DNA of 64,000 nucleotides, taken from assembly GCF_013240295.1 (NCBI RefSeq), contig NZ_JABETK010000002.1, positions 1-64,000 on the forward strand, in the 5' to 3' direction. This DNA comes from Neoaquamicrobium sediminum. Lineage in GTDB: Bacteria > Pseudomonadota > Alphaproteobacteria > Rhizobiales > Rhizobiaceae. The notes beneath the pieces were generated by a model, which saw only the letters and a program-made list of their open reading frames with translations, was not told the DNA's origin and ran no database searches. A program made the position numbers and the translations under genes. This document shows, in pieces, positions 49,773 to 58,638 of the stretch. How positions within the stretch are numbered: the stretch's first letter is position 1; the number at the start of each line of letters is the position of its first letter.

Positions 49773-50498
49773 TCAGGCAGTGACGCGCAGGCCCGACGTG
49801 ACAACGATTGGCGACTTTTCCGCCACGCGGTCATACAGGTCCATGACATCCTGGTTGATAAGGCGCACGCAACCTGAAGACACCGATTTGCCGATCGACC
49901 ACCATTCCGGCGAGCCGTGAAGGCGGTAGAGCGTATCCTTGCCATCCTGGTAGATGTAGAGAGCGCGCGCGCCGAGGGGATTATTCACGCCGGCGGGCAT
50001 CCCGCCTTCCCACTCGTTGGTACCCGGCACCTGCCGTGCGGTGTATTTTTTCAGCTCAGGCTGGCGCGCGATCATTTCTTCCGGCGGGAACCAGCGCGGC
50101 CAATGCTGCTTCCATTCGATCACGCCATTGCCCGACCACTCGAAGCCCTGACGGCCAAGCCCGACGCCGTAGCGCATCGCGCGACCAAAGCGCTGCACGA
50201 CGTATAGGAAGTGGTTGGAGGTGTCTACCACGACCGTTCCAGGCCGTTCGCCCGTTGGGTCCGGTACGACCTGACGCAGATATTGCTTGTCGATCCGGTC
50301 GAACGGCACTGCCGGTACGGCGTGTCCACCGTCGTTCACCGCCGCGTACATGGAAACCGGCGCTCCCAGTTCGGGTTCGATAGGGCGAGCTTCCTCGATC
50401 ACACGGTCACGTCGGGGCGGGCCGCTCGTAGTGCAGCCCGCGAGGGCGGTTGCAGCGGCCGCAGCCGTTGCGGACGCAAGCAAAGAGCGTCGGGTCAT
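49773..50498 (-). CDS. L,D-transpeptidase (YkuD), Tat-type lipoprotein
   Basis: 241-residue cell-wall enzyme that forms 3-3 peptidoglycan crosslinks or attaches proteins to peptidoglycan. A twin-Arg lipoprotein signal (MTRRSLLASATAAAAATALAGC) precedes the YkuD domain; the catalytic motif HGSPEWWSIGKSVSSGCVRL holds the conserved His and Cys. The start at MTRRSLL is chosen over the ATG at 50525. Periplasmic, membrane-anchored location inferred. Confidence 0.9.
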   Translation of the reverse strand: MTRRSLLASATAAAAATALAGCTTSGPPRRDRVIEEARPIEPELGAPVSMYAAVNDGGHAVPAVPFDRIDKQYLRQVVPDPTGERPGTVVVDTSNHFLYVVQRFGRAMRYGVGLGRQGFEWSGNGVIEWKQHWPRWFPPEEMIARQPELKKYTARQVPGTNEWEGGMPAGVNNPLGARALYIYQDGKDTLYRLHGSPEWWSIGKSVSSGCVRLINQDVMDLYDRVAEKSPIVVTSGLRVTA

Positions 50499-50747
50499 CA
50501 ATGGATTGGTGGGGGCGGCGGACACGTCGGCTCCTTGGACGATTCAAGCGACAGAAATGAAGCGGAAGCCGGACACGAGTTTCTCCCCGAAACCAATCCC
50601 CGATCCGGCTCCGTGGACAGGTGATCCTGACTTTGTCAGAAACATGGATAACAATTACCTAACACAGCCGGTGCTCGACCACTGTTGCCGCACCGCAACA
50701 GAGGCGGCAAATGACTTTCAACGGCGTGGTTGTCGGAGCTAGAGGGC

Positions 50748-51396
50748 CTACAGCCCGTCGAGCGACGGAAGGATGAGCGCGGGCGGGTGATCCCTGTATT
50801 CGTCCGGCTGGCCGGTCCGATTGATCCACACTGTCCTGAACCCGAATTTGTGAGCTCCCGCGACATCCCAGCGGTTGGAGGACTGGAATGACACCGACTG
50901 CGGGTAGAGGCGCCATGCGGTCGTGACCATCTCGTAGACATCTGGAACGGTCTTGTAGCGACCGATCTCATCAACGGAGAACACTTCGTCGACGACGGTG
51001 TCGAGCGCGGCCGATTTTACGGCCGATTCCAGCATGGCCGGCGAACCGTTGGACAGGATCGCAATGCGCCCCCGGCGGCCTTGAGTGCTGCGAGTACGGC
51101 CGGAACCTCGGGAAAGCAGTCGAGTCGCCAATAGGCGTCCAGCAGTTTGCCGCGCAGCGCGGATCGGCGGTCGGAACCTTGAGGAACGCATAGTCGAGCG
51201 CTTCTTCCGTCAACTGCCAGAAGTCCCGGTAGCTGCCCATCAGTGTCCGGACCCATGAATATTCAAGCTGCTTGGCCCGCCAGATCTCCGAAAGGACCTG
51301 TCCATCGGGCCCTATTTCGCCGGCATGGCGGCGCACGGCCGCGTGCACGTCGAACAGTGTACCGTAGGCGTCGAAGACATAAGCGGAATGGGTCAT
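50748..51396 (-). CDS. (S)-2-haloacid dehalogenase type II (two frameshifts)
   Basis: HAD-family dehalogenase that hydrolyses L-2-haloacids. Motif I VFDAYGTLFDV has the nucleophile Asp, motif II is ILSNGSPAML and motif III is SSNRWDVAGA. The gene is spread over three frames: breaks are at 51160 (one missing G in the gene sense) and at the C-run 51069-51073. Adding one base at each gives an uninterrupted protein of about 216 residues (KVPTADPALRGKLLDAYWRL, then AAGGRIAILSNG). As written it would be non-functional; I think these are sequence errors. Confidence 0.85.
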
Positions 51397-51554
51397 GGCA
51401 GTTGCACCTTTCGCGGCCGACTTGATCCCAATGGCAGGATGCGGTCAAGCGATGGCTGCCGTTGGGGCTGGACCGAAAGAAGCCGCCTCGCTGTCGGTTG
51501 ACGCGGCGCGGCAAAGGCCGTTCGATGGTGTACATCAGAAGAAGGAAAGCCAGC

Positions 51555-52421
51555 ATGAGCCTGTCCACCCCAGCGCAAACAACCACATGGACATTCGTCG
51601 ATGGCGACTGGCACGAGGGCAACGTGGCCGTTGTCGGCCCGCGCAGCCACATCATGTGGCTCGGCTCAAGCGTCTTCGATGGCGCACGCTGGTTTGAAGG
51701 GGTTGCCCCCGACCTCGATCTTCATTGCAAACGCGTCAATGTTTCCGCGATCGCGCTCGGCCTGAAGCCGACCAAGACCCCCGAGGAAATCGTCGCGCTG
51801 ACCTGGGAAGGGTTGAAGAAGTTCGACGGTAAGACAGCGGTCTACATACGGCCGATGTACTGGGCCGAGCACGGCGGCTATATGGGCGTGCCCGCCGATC
51901 ACGAATCGACGCGCTTCTGCCTGTGCCTCTACGAAGCGCCGATGCTGGAGCCGACCGGCTTCTCGGTTTCCGTGTCGCCGTTCCGTCGCCCTACCATCGA
52001 GACGATGCCGACCAACGCCAAGGCCGGCTGCCTTTATCCCAACAACGGCCGCGCAATTCTCGAGGCGAAGATGCGCGGCTTCGACAACGCGCTGGTGCTC
52101 GACATGCTCGGTAACGTGGCCGAGACAGGGTCTTCGAACATCTTCATGGTCAAGGACGGTCATGTGCTCACGCCGGCGCCGAACGGCACCTTCCTGTCCG
52201 GCATCACCCGATCCCGCACGCTGACGCTGCTTGCCGAGGCGGGCTACAAAGTGGGCGAGCGCACGCTCAGCGTTCGCGATTTCATGGAGGCCGATGAAAT
52301 CTTCTCCACCGGCAACCACTCGAAAGTCGTGCCAATCGTGCGTATCGAGAACCGCGACCTCCAGCCGGGGCCGGTCGCCAAGAAGGCCCGCGAACTCTAT
52401 TGGGAATGGGCCCACTCCTGA
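51555..52421 (+). CDS. ilvE: branched-chain amino acid aminotransferase family protein
   Basis: 288-residue fold-type IV PLP enzyme. Family features: SSVFDGARWFEG at the N-terminus, the PLP-lysine in TNAKAGCLYPNN (about residue 156), GNVAETGSSNIFMVKDG and FLSGITRSRTL. IlvE transaminates Leu, Ile and Val with 2-oxoglutarate. Shorter family members include D-amino acid transaminases, but the NVAETGSSNIF segment fits IlvE. The start at MSLSTPAQTT has GAAGGAAAG upstream. Confidence 0.87.
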   Translation: MSLSTPAQTTTWTFVDGDWHEGNVAVVGPRSHIMWLGSSVFDGARWFEGVAPDLDLHCKRVNVSAIALGLKPTKTPEEIVALTWEGLKKFDGKTAVYIRPMYWAEHGGYMGVPADHESTRFCLCLYEAPMLEPTGFSVSVSPFRRPTIETMPTNAKAGCLYPNNGRAILEAKMRGFDNALVLDMLGNVAETGSSNIFMVKDGHVLTPAPNGTFLSGITRSRTLTLLAEAGYKVGERTLSVRDFMEADEIFSTGNHSKVVPIVRIENRDLQPGPVAKKARELYWEWAHS

Positions 52422-52543
52422 TCTTTGGCCTGATCGCGGAGCAATTTTCACATTCCGCGCGGAACGGTGTTGCGCCCGTGCGGATTGCCCCTATGTAGAA
52501 GCTGAGCCATCAACCCATTCATTTAAGCAAGGGAGAATTTGCC

Positions 52544-53146
52544 ATGGCCTTCGAACTGCCCGAACTGCCTTACGATTACGAGGCCCTGCAGCCCTACATG
52601 TCGAAGGAAACGCTGGAGTTCCACCACGACAAGCATCACAAGGCCTATGTCGACAACGGCAACAAGCTGGCTGCCGAAGCGGGCATGGAAGATCTCTCGC
52701 TGGAAGAGATCGTGAAGCAGTCGTACGGCAAGAATCCCGGTCTCTTCAACAATGCGGGCCAGCATTACAACCACATCCATTTCTGGAAGTGGATGAAGAA
52801 GGGCGGCGGCGGCAAGAGCTTGCCGGGCGCGCTGCAGAAGGCGGTCGACAGCGACCTCGGTGGCTACGACAAGTTCCGCTCAGATTTCATCAATGCCGGC
52901 ACCACCCAGTTCGGTTCCGGCTGGGCGTGGCTGACGGTCAAGAACGGCAAGCTCGAGATCACCAAGACGCCGAACGGCGAGAACCCGCTGGTGCACGGTG
53001 CCGAGCCGATCCTCGGCGTCGATGTTTGGGAGCATTCCTATTACATCGACTACCGCAACGCGCGGCCGAAATATCTGGAAGCCTTTGTCGACAGCCTGAT
53101 CAACTGGGATTACGTGCTGGAGCGGTACGAAGCGGCGACCAAATAA
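52544..53146 (+). CDS. sodB: superoxide dismutase, Fe/Mn type
   Basis: 200-residue Fe/Mn-SOD that removes superoxide in the cytoplasm. Metal ligands are H in LEFHHDKHHKAYVDN, the second H in NAGQHYNHIHFW, and D/H in the DVWEHSYYIDYRNARP signature. Its own rho-independent terminator follows 24 bases after the stop. Gene symbol by similarity; Mn or cambialistic use is possible. Confidence 0.95.
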   Translation: MAFELPELPYDYEALQPYMSKETLEFHHDKHHKAYVDNGNKLAAEAGMEDLSLEEIVKQSYGKNPGLFNNAGQHYNHIHFWKWMKKGGGGKSLPGALQKAVDSDLGGYDKFRSDFINAGTTQFGSGWAWLTVKNGKLEITKTPNGENPLVHGAEPILGVDVWEHSYYIDYRNARPKYLEAFVDSLINWDYVLERYEAATK

Positions 53147-53170
53147 GCTCCGTATCGATCGGACATTGGA

Positions 53171-53201
53171 AAGGCCCCGGGCGACCGGGGCCTTTTATTT
53201 T
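53171..53201 (+). terminator. rho-independent terminator of sodB
   Basis: Stem AAGGCCCCGG / CCGGGGCCTT with loop GCGA, then TTATTTT. Strong hairpin with T-rich tail 24 bases after the sodB stop. Confidence 0.92.
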
Positions 53202-53330
53202 GCCCGGACGCGGCGCGCGATCACGCAACCGTGACGAGTGTGCCGGGCGATTTGACTTTGACTATGCGAAGAATCCGCGAAGATCGGTCCGAAATTCCGT
53301 TCCAGCCATTGCCAGATATCGGAGCCCTTC

Positions 53331-53762
53331 ATGAAATTGTTCGCATATGCCGCAGCAGCTCTTACGGCCATGAGCGTCGCCGCCGCCGCCGACGCGTTGG
53401 AAGACCGGCAGAACCTGATGAAGGAGCGTGGCAGCTTGATGCGCATTCTGGCGCCGATCGCCCAGGAAAAGCAGCCGTTTGACGCGGCAACCGTGCTCGA
53501 TGCGCTTGAGAAGATGAACGCGAACGCGCAGGCCACCACCGACGTGGCGGCACTTTGGCCCGAGGGAAGCAATACCGGCGATACCGAATCGTCTCCGAAA
53601 GTATGGGAGGACATGGCAGGGTTCCAGGCAGCCAACGACAAGTTCGCCGCCGACACGGCAGCGGCAGTCGCGGCTGCCCCGCAGGATCTCGCCGCATTCC
53701 AGGCGGTCTTCCGCCCCGTCGCCAGCAATTGCGGCTCCTGCCACGAAGCCTATCGCATGTAG
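53331..53762 (+). CDS. cytochrome c class II (c'/c556-like)
   Basis: 143-residue periplasmic cytochrome with a signal peptide (cleavage after about residue 22) and a four-helix-bundle c'/c556 fold. The single haem site is at the C-terminus, CGSCHEAYRM. Helical segment RQNLMKERGSLMRILAPIA is typical. Electron carrier or gas-binding role; partner unknown. The next cytochrome starts 24 bases later. Confidence 0.88.
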   Translation: MKLFAYAAAALTAMSVAAAADALEDRQNLMKERGSLMRILAPIAQEKQPFDAATVLDALEKMNANAQATTDVAALWPEGSNTGDTESSPKVWEDMAGFQAANDKFAADTAAAVAAAPQDLAAFQAVFRPVASNCGSCHEAYRM

Positions 53763-53786
53763 GCTCGGGCCATCGCATTCGCCTCG

Positions 53787-54710
53787 ATGTCCCGTTCCGG
53801 CAAATTTCTGCTGAGCCTGGCCGTGTTGGCGCTGGCCGGAGTCGCAGCCTTCTGGTTCGCCAGTGCGCCGCAGCCGCTGGATGATGCAGCGCTGGCCGAA
53901 CTCGAAGGCGGCGATGCCGGGCGGGGCGAACAGATATTCTGGGCAGGCGGCTGCGCCTCCTGCCATGCGGCGCCCGGAGCGACTGGCGACGACCGGTTGG
54001 TTCTTGTCGGTGGTGTCAGGCTTGAGACCCCGTTCGGGAACTTCGTCGCGCCGAATATCTCCCAGCACCCACAGGATGGCATTGGCGGCTGGTCGGCCGG
54101 CGATCTGGGCAACGCCATGTTGCGCGGCGTTTCGCCGGCGGGCGAGCATTATTATCCTGCCTTTCCATATGGGTCATATACCCGGATGAAGCCCGGTGAC
54201 GTAGCCGACCTTCACGCGTTCCTGATCACGCTTCCGGAGGTGGAGGGCAAGGCGCCGCAAAGCGAAATCGCTTTCCCGTTCAGCATGCGACGCGGCATCG
54301 GTCTCTGGAAGATGCTCTTCCTGAACGATGAGCCTGTCGTGGCGCTCGACAATCCATCCGAAACGATCGCGCGCGGTCAATACCTTGTCGAGGGTCCCGG
54401 CCATTGCGGCGAGTGTCACACGCCCCGCAACGCGCTCGGTGGGCTCGACAGGGGGCAATGGCTTGCCGGAGGTCCCGCTGCCGAAGGTGGGGGCAGGGTG
54501 CCCAACATCACCTCCGGCGAGGGCGGGATAGGCGACTGGAGCGAGGCCGAAATCGCAGACCTGCTCGAGACCGGTTTCACGCCCGATTTCGATTCAGTCG
54601 GTGGCTCGATGGCGTCGGTCATACGCAACATGGCGGAACTGCCGTCTTCGGACCGTGACGCCATCGCCGCCTATCTGAAGGCCATACCCGGACATCCTGA
54701 TGGATCCTGA
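53787..54710 (+). CDS. membrane-anchored dihaem cytochrome c
   Basis: 307-residue protein with an N-terminal signal anchor (FLLSLAVLALAGVAAFWFA) and two class-I cytochrome c domains with CASCH (about residue 55) and CGECH (about residue 210). It resembles the dihaem cytochromes that take electrons from periplasmic alcohol or aldehyde dehydrogenases. No dehydrogenase is adjacent; its only neighbour in the operon is the c'-type cytochrome gene. Confidence 0.87.
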   Translation: MSRSGKFLLSLAVLALAGVAAFWFASAPQPLDDAALAELEGGDAGRGEQIFWAGGCASCHAAPGATGDDRLVLVGGVRLETPFGNFVAPNISQHPQDGIGGWSAGDLGNAMLRGVSPAGEHYYPAFPYGSYTRMKPGDVADLHAFLITLPEVEGKAPQSEIAFPFSMRRGIGLWKMLFLNDEPVVALDNPSETIARGQYLVEGPGHCGECHTPRNALGGLDRGQWLAGGPAAEGGGRVPNITSGEGGIGDWSEAEIADLLETGFTPDFDSVGGSMASVIRNMAELPSSDRDAIAAYLKAIPGHPDGS

Positions 54711-54716
54711 ACGATC

Positions 54717-56814
54717 CTAGGCCTTGCCTACGACCTTCAGTGCGAAAGCGTAGCCGTAGGCGATTTCCTCAAGGCGGGAGAAACGGCCCGACGCACCTGC
54801 GTGGCCCGCGTCCATGTTGATGCGGAACAGGACCGGATTGTCGTCGGTCTTGCGCGCGCGCAGCCGCGCGACCCATTTGGCAGGCTCCCAATAGGTAACG
54901 CGCGGATCGGTGAGGCCGGCGACCGCGAGGATCGGCGGATAGGCCTGGGCGGACACGTTGTCGTAAGGTGAATAGGCCGCAATCGTTCGATAGTCGGCCG
55001 CAGATTCAATCGGGTTGCCCCATTCCGGCCATTCCGGCGGGGTCAGCGGCAGGGTTGCGTCGAGCATTGTGTTGAGCACGTCGACGAACGGAACCTCCGC
55101 GATGATGCCGGCGAATGCCTCTGGCGCCATGTTTGCGACGGCACCCATCAGCATGCCGCCCGCAGATCCACCCTGAGCGACGATGCGGTCGTGGCTGGTC
55201 AGCTTCTCGGCAACGAGGCGGCGCGCGGCGGCAATGAAATCGGTGAAGGTGTTTTGCTTGCGGTCCCGCTTGCCGTCTTCGTACCAGCCATAGCCCTTGT
55301 CCTTGCCGCCGCGGACATGCGCGATGGCATAGACGAACCCGCGATCGACCAGCGAAAGACAGTTCGTGTTGAAGGATGCCGGGATCGCGATGCCGTAGGA
55401 GCCATAGCCGTAAAGCAGGCATGGCGCGGTGCCGTCGAGCGGCGTGTCCTTGCGGTAGAGCAATGACACGGGAACCAGTTCGCCATCCGCCGACGGCGCG
55501 AGCAGACGCCGTGTCACATAGTCGTTCGGGTTGTGGCCGGAAGGCACTTCCTGCGTTTTCAGAAGCACACGCTCGCGGGTGCGCATGTCGTAATCGTAGA
55601 CCTGCGCGGGGGTGGTCATCGACGAGTAGCTGAAGCGGATGATGTCGGTTTCGTATTCGTAAGAGCCGGCCAGTCCAAGCGAATAGGCTTCTTCCTCGAA
55701 GGCCACCACGTGCTCTTCGCCCGTAGCTCGGTGGCGCACGACGATGCGCGGCAGCCCATCCTTGCGTTCCAGCCGGACAAGGTAGTCCCGGAAACCCATG
55801 ACTGACAGGATCAGCCGTCCAGGCTCGTGCGGGACCAGTTCGGACCAGTTCGCCTCGCGCGGATCGGACACCGGTGCCGTCATGATGCGAAAGTCCTTCG
55901 CGCCCCCGAGTTCGTGAGGACGAAGAAGACATCGCCGCCTTCCTCCAGATCGTACTGAATGCCCGCTTCGCGGGCTTTCACGAGAACCGGTTCCGCGTCG
56001 GGTCTGGCAGCGGGCAGCAGACGGTACTCGCTCGTTTCGTGATCGCTGATCGAGATCATGATCCAGTCGTTCAGGCGGGTTCCGCCCACGCTCATGAAGA
56101 AGCCCGGATCGGTTTCCTCGTAGACCAGCCTGTCCTGCGCGGTATCGGTGCCAATGCGGTGGTGGAAGACCTGCGAGGGGCGATGGTTGTCATCCAGCCT
56201 GGTGTAGAAAAAGCCGTTGTCGGTGGCATCCCACTGGCCTTCTCCGCCGGTGTCGGCGATCAGGTCTGCGAGGTCCTCGCCGGTCTGAAGGTCGCGAACC
56301 TTGAGCGTGTAGAACTCGGAACCCTTGTCGTCGAAGCCCCACACAAGCCGCTCGTGGTCGCCAGCGTGATCGACGCCTCCGATACGGAAATAGGCCTTGC
56401 CCTCGGCTTCCGCGTCACCATCGATGAGTATGGCCTCCTCCCCACCTTCGCGCGGAACGCGGAAAAAACGCGGATGCTGGCCGCCGGTGCGGTAGGACGT
56501 ACCGTAGGCGAAAGGACCATCCTTCATCGGCACGCTCGAATCGTCTTCCTTGATCCGCCCCTTCATCTCGCCGAAGAGTGTTTCGCGAAGGGGGCCGTGT
56601 CGGCCATCAGCGCCGTTTGATACGCGTTTTCCGCCTCCAGGTGCGACCGGATCGCCGGATCGAGCTTCGACGGATCCTTGAACATCTCCTGCCAGTTGTC
56701 GGCGCGCAGCCAGGCGTATTCGTCGACGCGCTCGATTCCGTGACGCACATCGCTATGCGGGCGTTGTTCGGCGCCTGGCGCGGTGGCGGTCGAAAACCTT
56801 GCTGTCGATGACAT
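54717..56814 (-). CDS. ptrB: oligopeptidase B / protease II (two frameshifts)
   Basis: S9A serine peptidase cleaving short peptides after Arg or Lys; about 698 residues when read across two breaks. The N-terminal piece (PHSDVRHGIERVDEYAWLRADNWQEMF) ends near 56583, where a T-run lacks one base; the beta-propeller middle (GRIKEDDSSVPMKDGPF...) ends near 55903, where the C-run 55903-55907 lacks one base (LTNSGGAKDFRIMTAPVSDP is restored); the catalytic part has GGSAGGML (Ser), the PRVTYWEPAKW region (Asp) and DAGHAGASGR (His). The three frames overlap by ATGA, which mimics an operon of three genes. Confidence 0.87.
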
Positions 56815-57222
56815 GTTGCTTGCTACTCCTCGTCGATGGTCGTGGGAACCGACATGTACTGGCCCGCCGGTCAGACGCGCAGGCCATGCGAATAGGCAGA
56901 TGTGGTGAGGGGCGCAAGGGATGCCAAGCCCAGACGATTTCGGACCGGGAAGCCACGCCTGGCGTCTTCGGTCCGACAGCTAGGCCTCGTCTATGACAAC
57001 TATTGAATTGAGCAAATGCCCAAAGAAGATCGATATGTCTTATACTGATACTTAATTTGATTTTTTGGGAAAATAGAAGATGAAGAATTGACTTGCTGTA
57101 CTGTTGGCCCCATGTATGCGGCGTAACGCGAATCGGAAGGTGCAACACAAATGCGCCCGTGCGTTATATTCCGGGAGCGGACATGCCTCGGAAGGTGCAA
57201 TTTCTTACCATACTGGGGCCAA
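56815..57222. promoter_or_regulatory. mucR upstream region: AT-rich tract with direct and inverted repeats
   Basis: No gene seen. Positions 56995-57105 are A+T-rich (TTTTTTGGGAAAATAG, repeated TA steps), unlike the surroundings, and fit a MucR autoregulatory target. TTGACT at 57088-57093 is a candidate -35. TCGGAAGGTGCAA occurs twice (57133-57145 and 57188-57200, 55 bases apart). TTGGCCCCATGTATG (57104-57118) is complementary, apart from one bulged base, to CATACTGGGGCCAA (57209-57222), which ends at the start codon. If both arms are transcribed, the ribosome-binding site would be masked. Confidence 0.55.
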
Positions 57223-57645
57223 ATGATGGACATTACCGAAACTCCCGCGAGAAATGACGAGATGCTGATCGAGCTGACCGCCGATGTGGTGGCAGCTTAT
57301 GTCAGCAACAATCCGGTTCCGGTCGGCGATCTTCCTAATCTGATCGCGGACGTTCATGCTGCACTCGGTCGCGTCGGCGGTGCGCCGGAAGTGGCGCCGG
57401 TAGACAAGCAGAAGCCGGCGGTGAATCCGAAGAAGTCGGTTCACGACGACTATATTGTCTGTCTCGAGGACGGAAAGAAGTTCAAGTCGCTGAAGCGGCA
57501 CCTGATGACCCATTACGGGCTGACGCCCGACCAGTACCGCGACAAGTGGGGTCTGGATGCGAGCTATCCGATGGTCGCGCCGAACTATGCGGCAGCGCGC
57601 TCTCAGCTTGCGAAGAAGATGGGCCTGGGCCGCAAGCGCAAATAG
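57223..57645 (+). CDS. mucR: MucR/Ros-family zinc-finger transcriptional regulator
   Basis: 140-residue regulator of exopolysaccharide, motility and, in related bacteria, virulence and cell-cycle genes. The prokaryotic Cys2His2 zinc finger is [30 protein letters not shown] (about residues 85-115). It follows a helical N-terminal oligomerisation region ([24 protein letters not shown]) and ends in a basic tail ([10 protein letters not shown]). It binds AT-rich DNA and usually represses itself. The ATG pair at 57223/57226 is the start; longer in-frame starts are not conserved. Confidence 0.94.
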   Translation: MMDITETPARNDEMLIELTADVVAAYVSNNPVPVGDLPNLIADVHAALGRVGGAPEVAPVDKQKPAVNPKKSVHDDYIVCLEDGKKFKSLKRHLMTHYGLTPDQYRDKWGLDASYPMVAPNYAAARSQLAKKMGLGRKRK

Positions 57646-57673
57646 GCGCTGGGTCCTACATCGCTTTGATTAG

Positions 57674-57704
57674 ACGAAAGCGGCGTCGGTGGCGCCGCTT
57701 TCGT
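57674..57704. terminator. bidirectional terminator between mucR and the small convergent gene
   Basis: Perfect 12-bp stem ACGAAAGCGGCG / CGCCGCTTTCGT with 7-base loop TCGGTGG. No long T-run; located between convergent genes. Confidence 0.75.
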
Positions 57705-57716
57705 GCGTTAAGGCCA

Positions 57717-58007
57717 CTAGTCGAGCAGCGTGCCCGCACTGTGTCGCAGTCGGTTCAGCGTTTGCTTCAATGCGATGTGCCGATTGAGATCGTAGCTCCA
57801 GTGGCGGCGCATGCCCCGCAGACGCTCGCGCTCGATCAGCCGCTCAAGCTTGAGCGCAATCCTTTTCTTTTCAACCCGCGGCGCCGATAGCGCGTCGGCA
57901 AGATCCACCCCGCACGTGAGAAAAAGCGCCGCCGTCTGCCCGGCAACGCGCTGTTCGTGATGCTTTTTGCGCTGGAAGGCATGGATGTCGCTGCAAAGTG
58001 TGTCCAC
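57717..58007 (-). CDS. conserved small basic hypothetical protein
   Basis: 96-residue basic helical protein (KKRIALKLERLIERERLRGMRRHWSYDLNRHIALKQTLNRLR). No signal or membrane segment. Start GTG at 58007 with an AAGGAGC box. It is conserved near mucR in related rhizobia as far as I recall, but I cannot name a family. Confidence 0.6.
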   Translation of the reverse strand: MDTLCSDIHAFQRKKHHEQRVAGQTAALFLTCGVDLADALSAPRVEKKRIALKLERLIERERLRGMRRHWSYDLNRHIALKQTLNRLRHSAGTLLD

Positions 58008-58214
58008 CGGAAAGCTCCTTCTTGTCTTGATGCCTGGATCATCGGTGGTGGCTGGACCCGGTGGATAAAGTCATGCGCGGAAATGACGGTGGCCAGAAAA
58101 ATCGGCTTCAATTTCAGAGCCATAGGAATTTTCCGGGTTAAATTAGTTCTCTGTTTGTTCACACTCTGATGGCGCCTTGATATAAGAAATCATTCCTATT
58201 CATGGGGTGAGATC

Positions 58215-58628
58215 TTGTTGTCCACGGCGCTAAAACAAACGGATGAGACGGAAGGCGATACCGCAGCAGTTGCTCAATCGCCTGCTGCCCGTCTGCAGAA
58301 GCTTTCCCCCGCCGAACGAGTGCCTGCGATCTGCGATGCGGTGATCGACATCGCTGCTGCGCTTTTCAATGTCAGCGGGCGTGAACTGCGCCATCCCGGC
58401 CGCTCGAGTCTGAGCGTCAGCAGGGTCAGGCAGATCGCAATGTATGTGACCCATGTCGCTCTTGGGCTGAGCATGCGCGAGGTCGGTCAAGGTTTTGGCC
58501 GCGACCGGACGACCGTCCTTCACGCGTGCCACCAGATTGAGGACATGCGGGACGATCAGGAATTCGACGGCATCGTTGCGATGACCGAGCGGGTGATGAC
58601 GGCGGCGCTGGGGCGTCCGGGAGAATAG
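58215..58628 (+). CDS. stand-alone DnaA domain-IV-like DNA-binding protein
   Basis: 137-residue protein consisting mainly of the C-terminal helix-turn-helix domain of DnaA (SVSRVRQIAMYVTHVALGLSMREVGQGFGRDRTTVLHACHQIE, about residues 65-115). There is no AAA+ domain or Walker A, so it cannot act as an initiator. In DnaA the recognition sequence is RDHTTVLHA; here the His is Arg (RDRTTVLHA). Role: perhaps a competitor or modulator at DnaA boxes, or a transcription factor. Start TTG at 58215 with a GGGGTGAG box; DUF6456 begins 10 bases after its stop. Confidence 0.82.
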   Translation: MLSTALKQTDETEGDTAAVAQSPAARLQKLSPAERVPAICDAVIDIAAALFNVSGRELRHPGRSSLSVSRVRQIAMYVTHVALGLSMREVGQGFGRDRTTVLHACHQIEDMRDDQEFDGIVAMTERVMTAALGRPGE

Positions 58629-58638
58629 AGAGGCTTAC

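Noticed and set aside
54717..56814. Three overlapping genes (ATGA junctions) resembling a peptidase operon
   Set aside because: The three products are the consecutive N-terminal, middle and C-terminal parts of one oligopeptidase B. Adding one base at each of two homopolymers restores a single frame.
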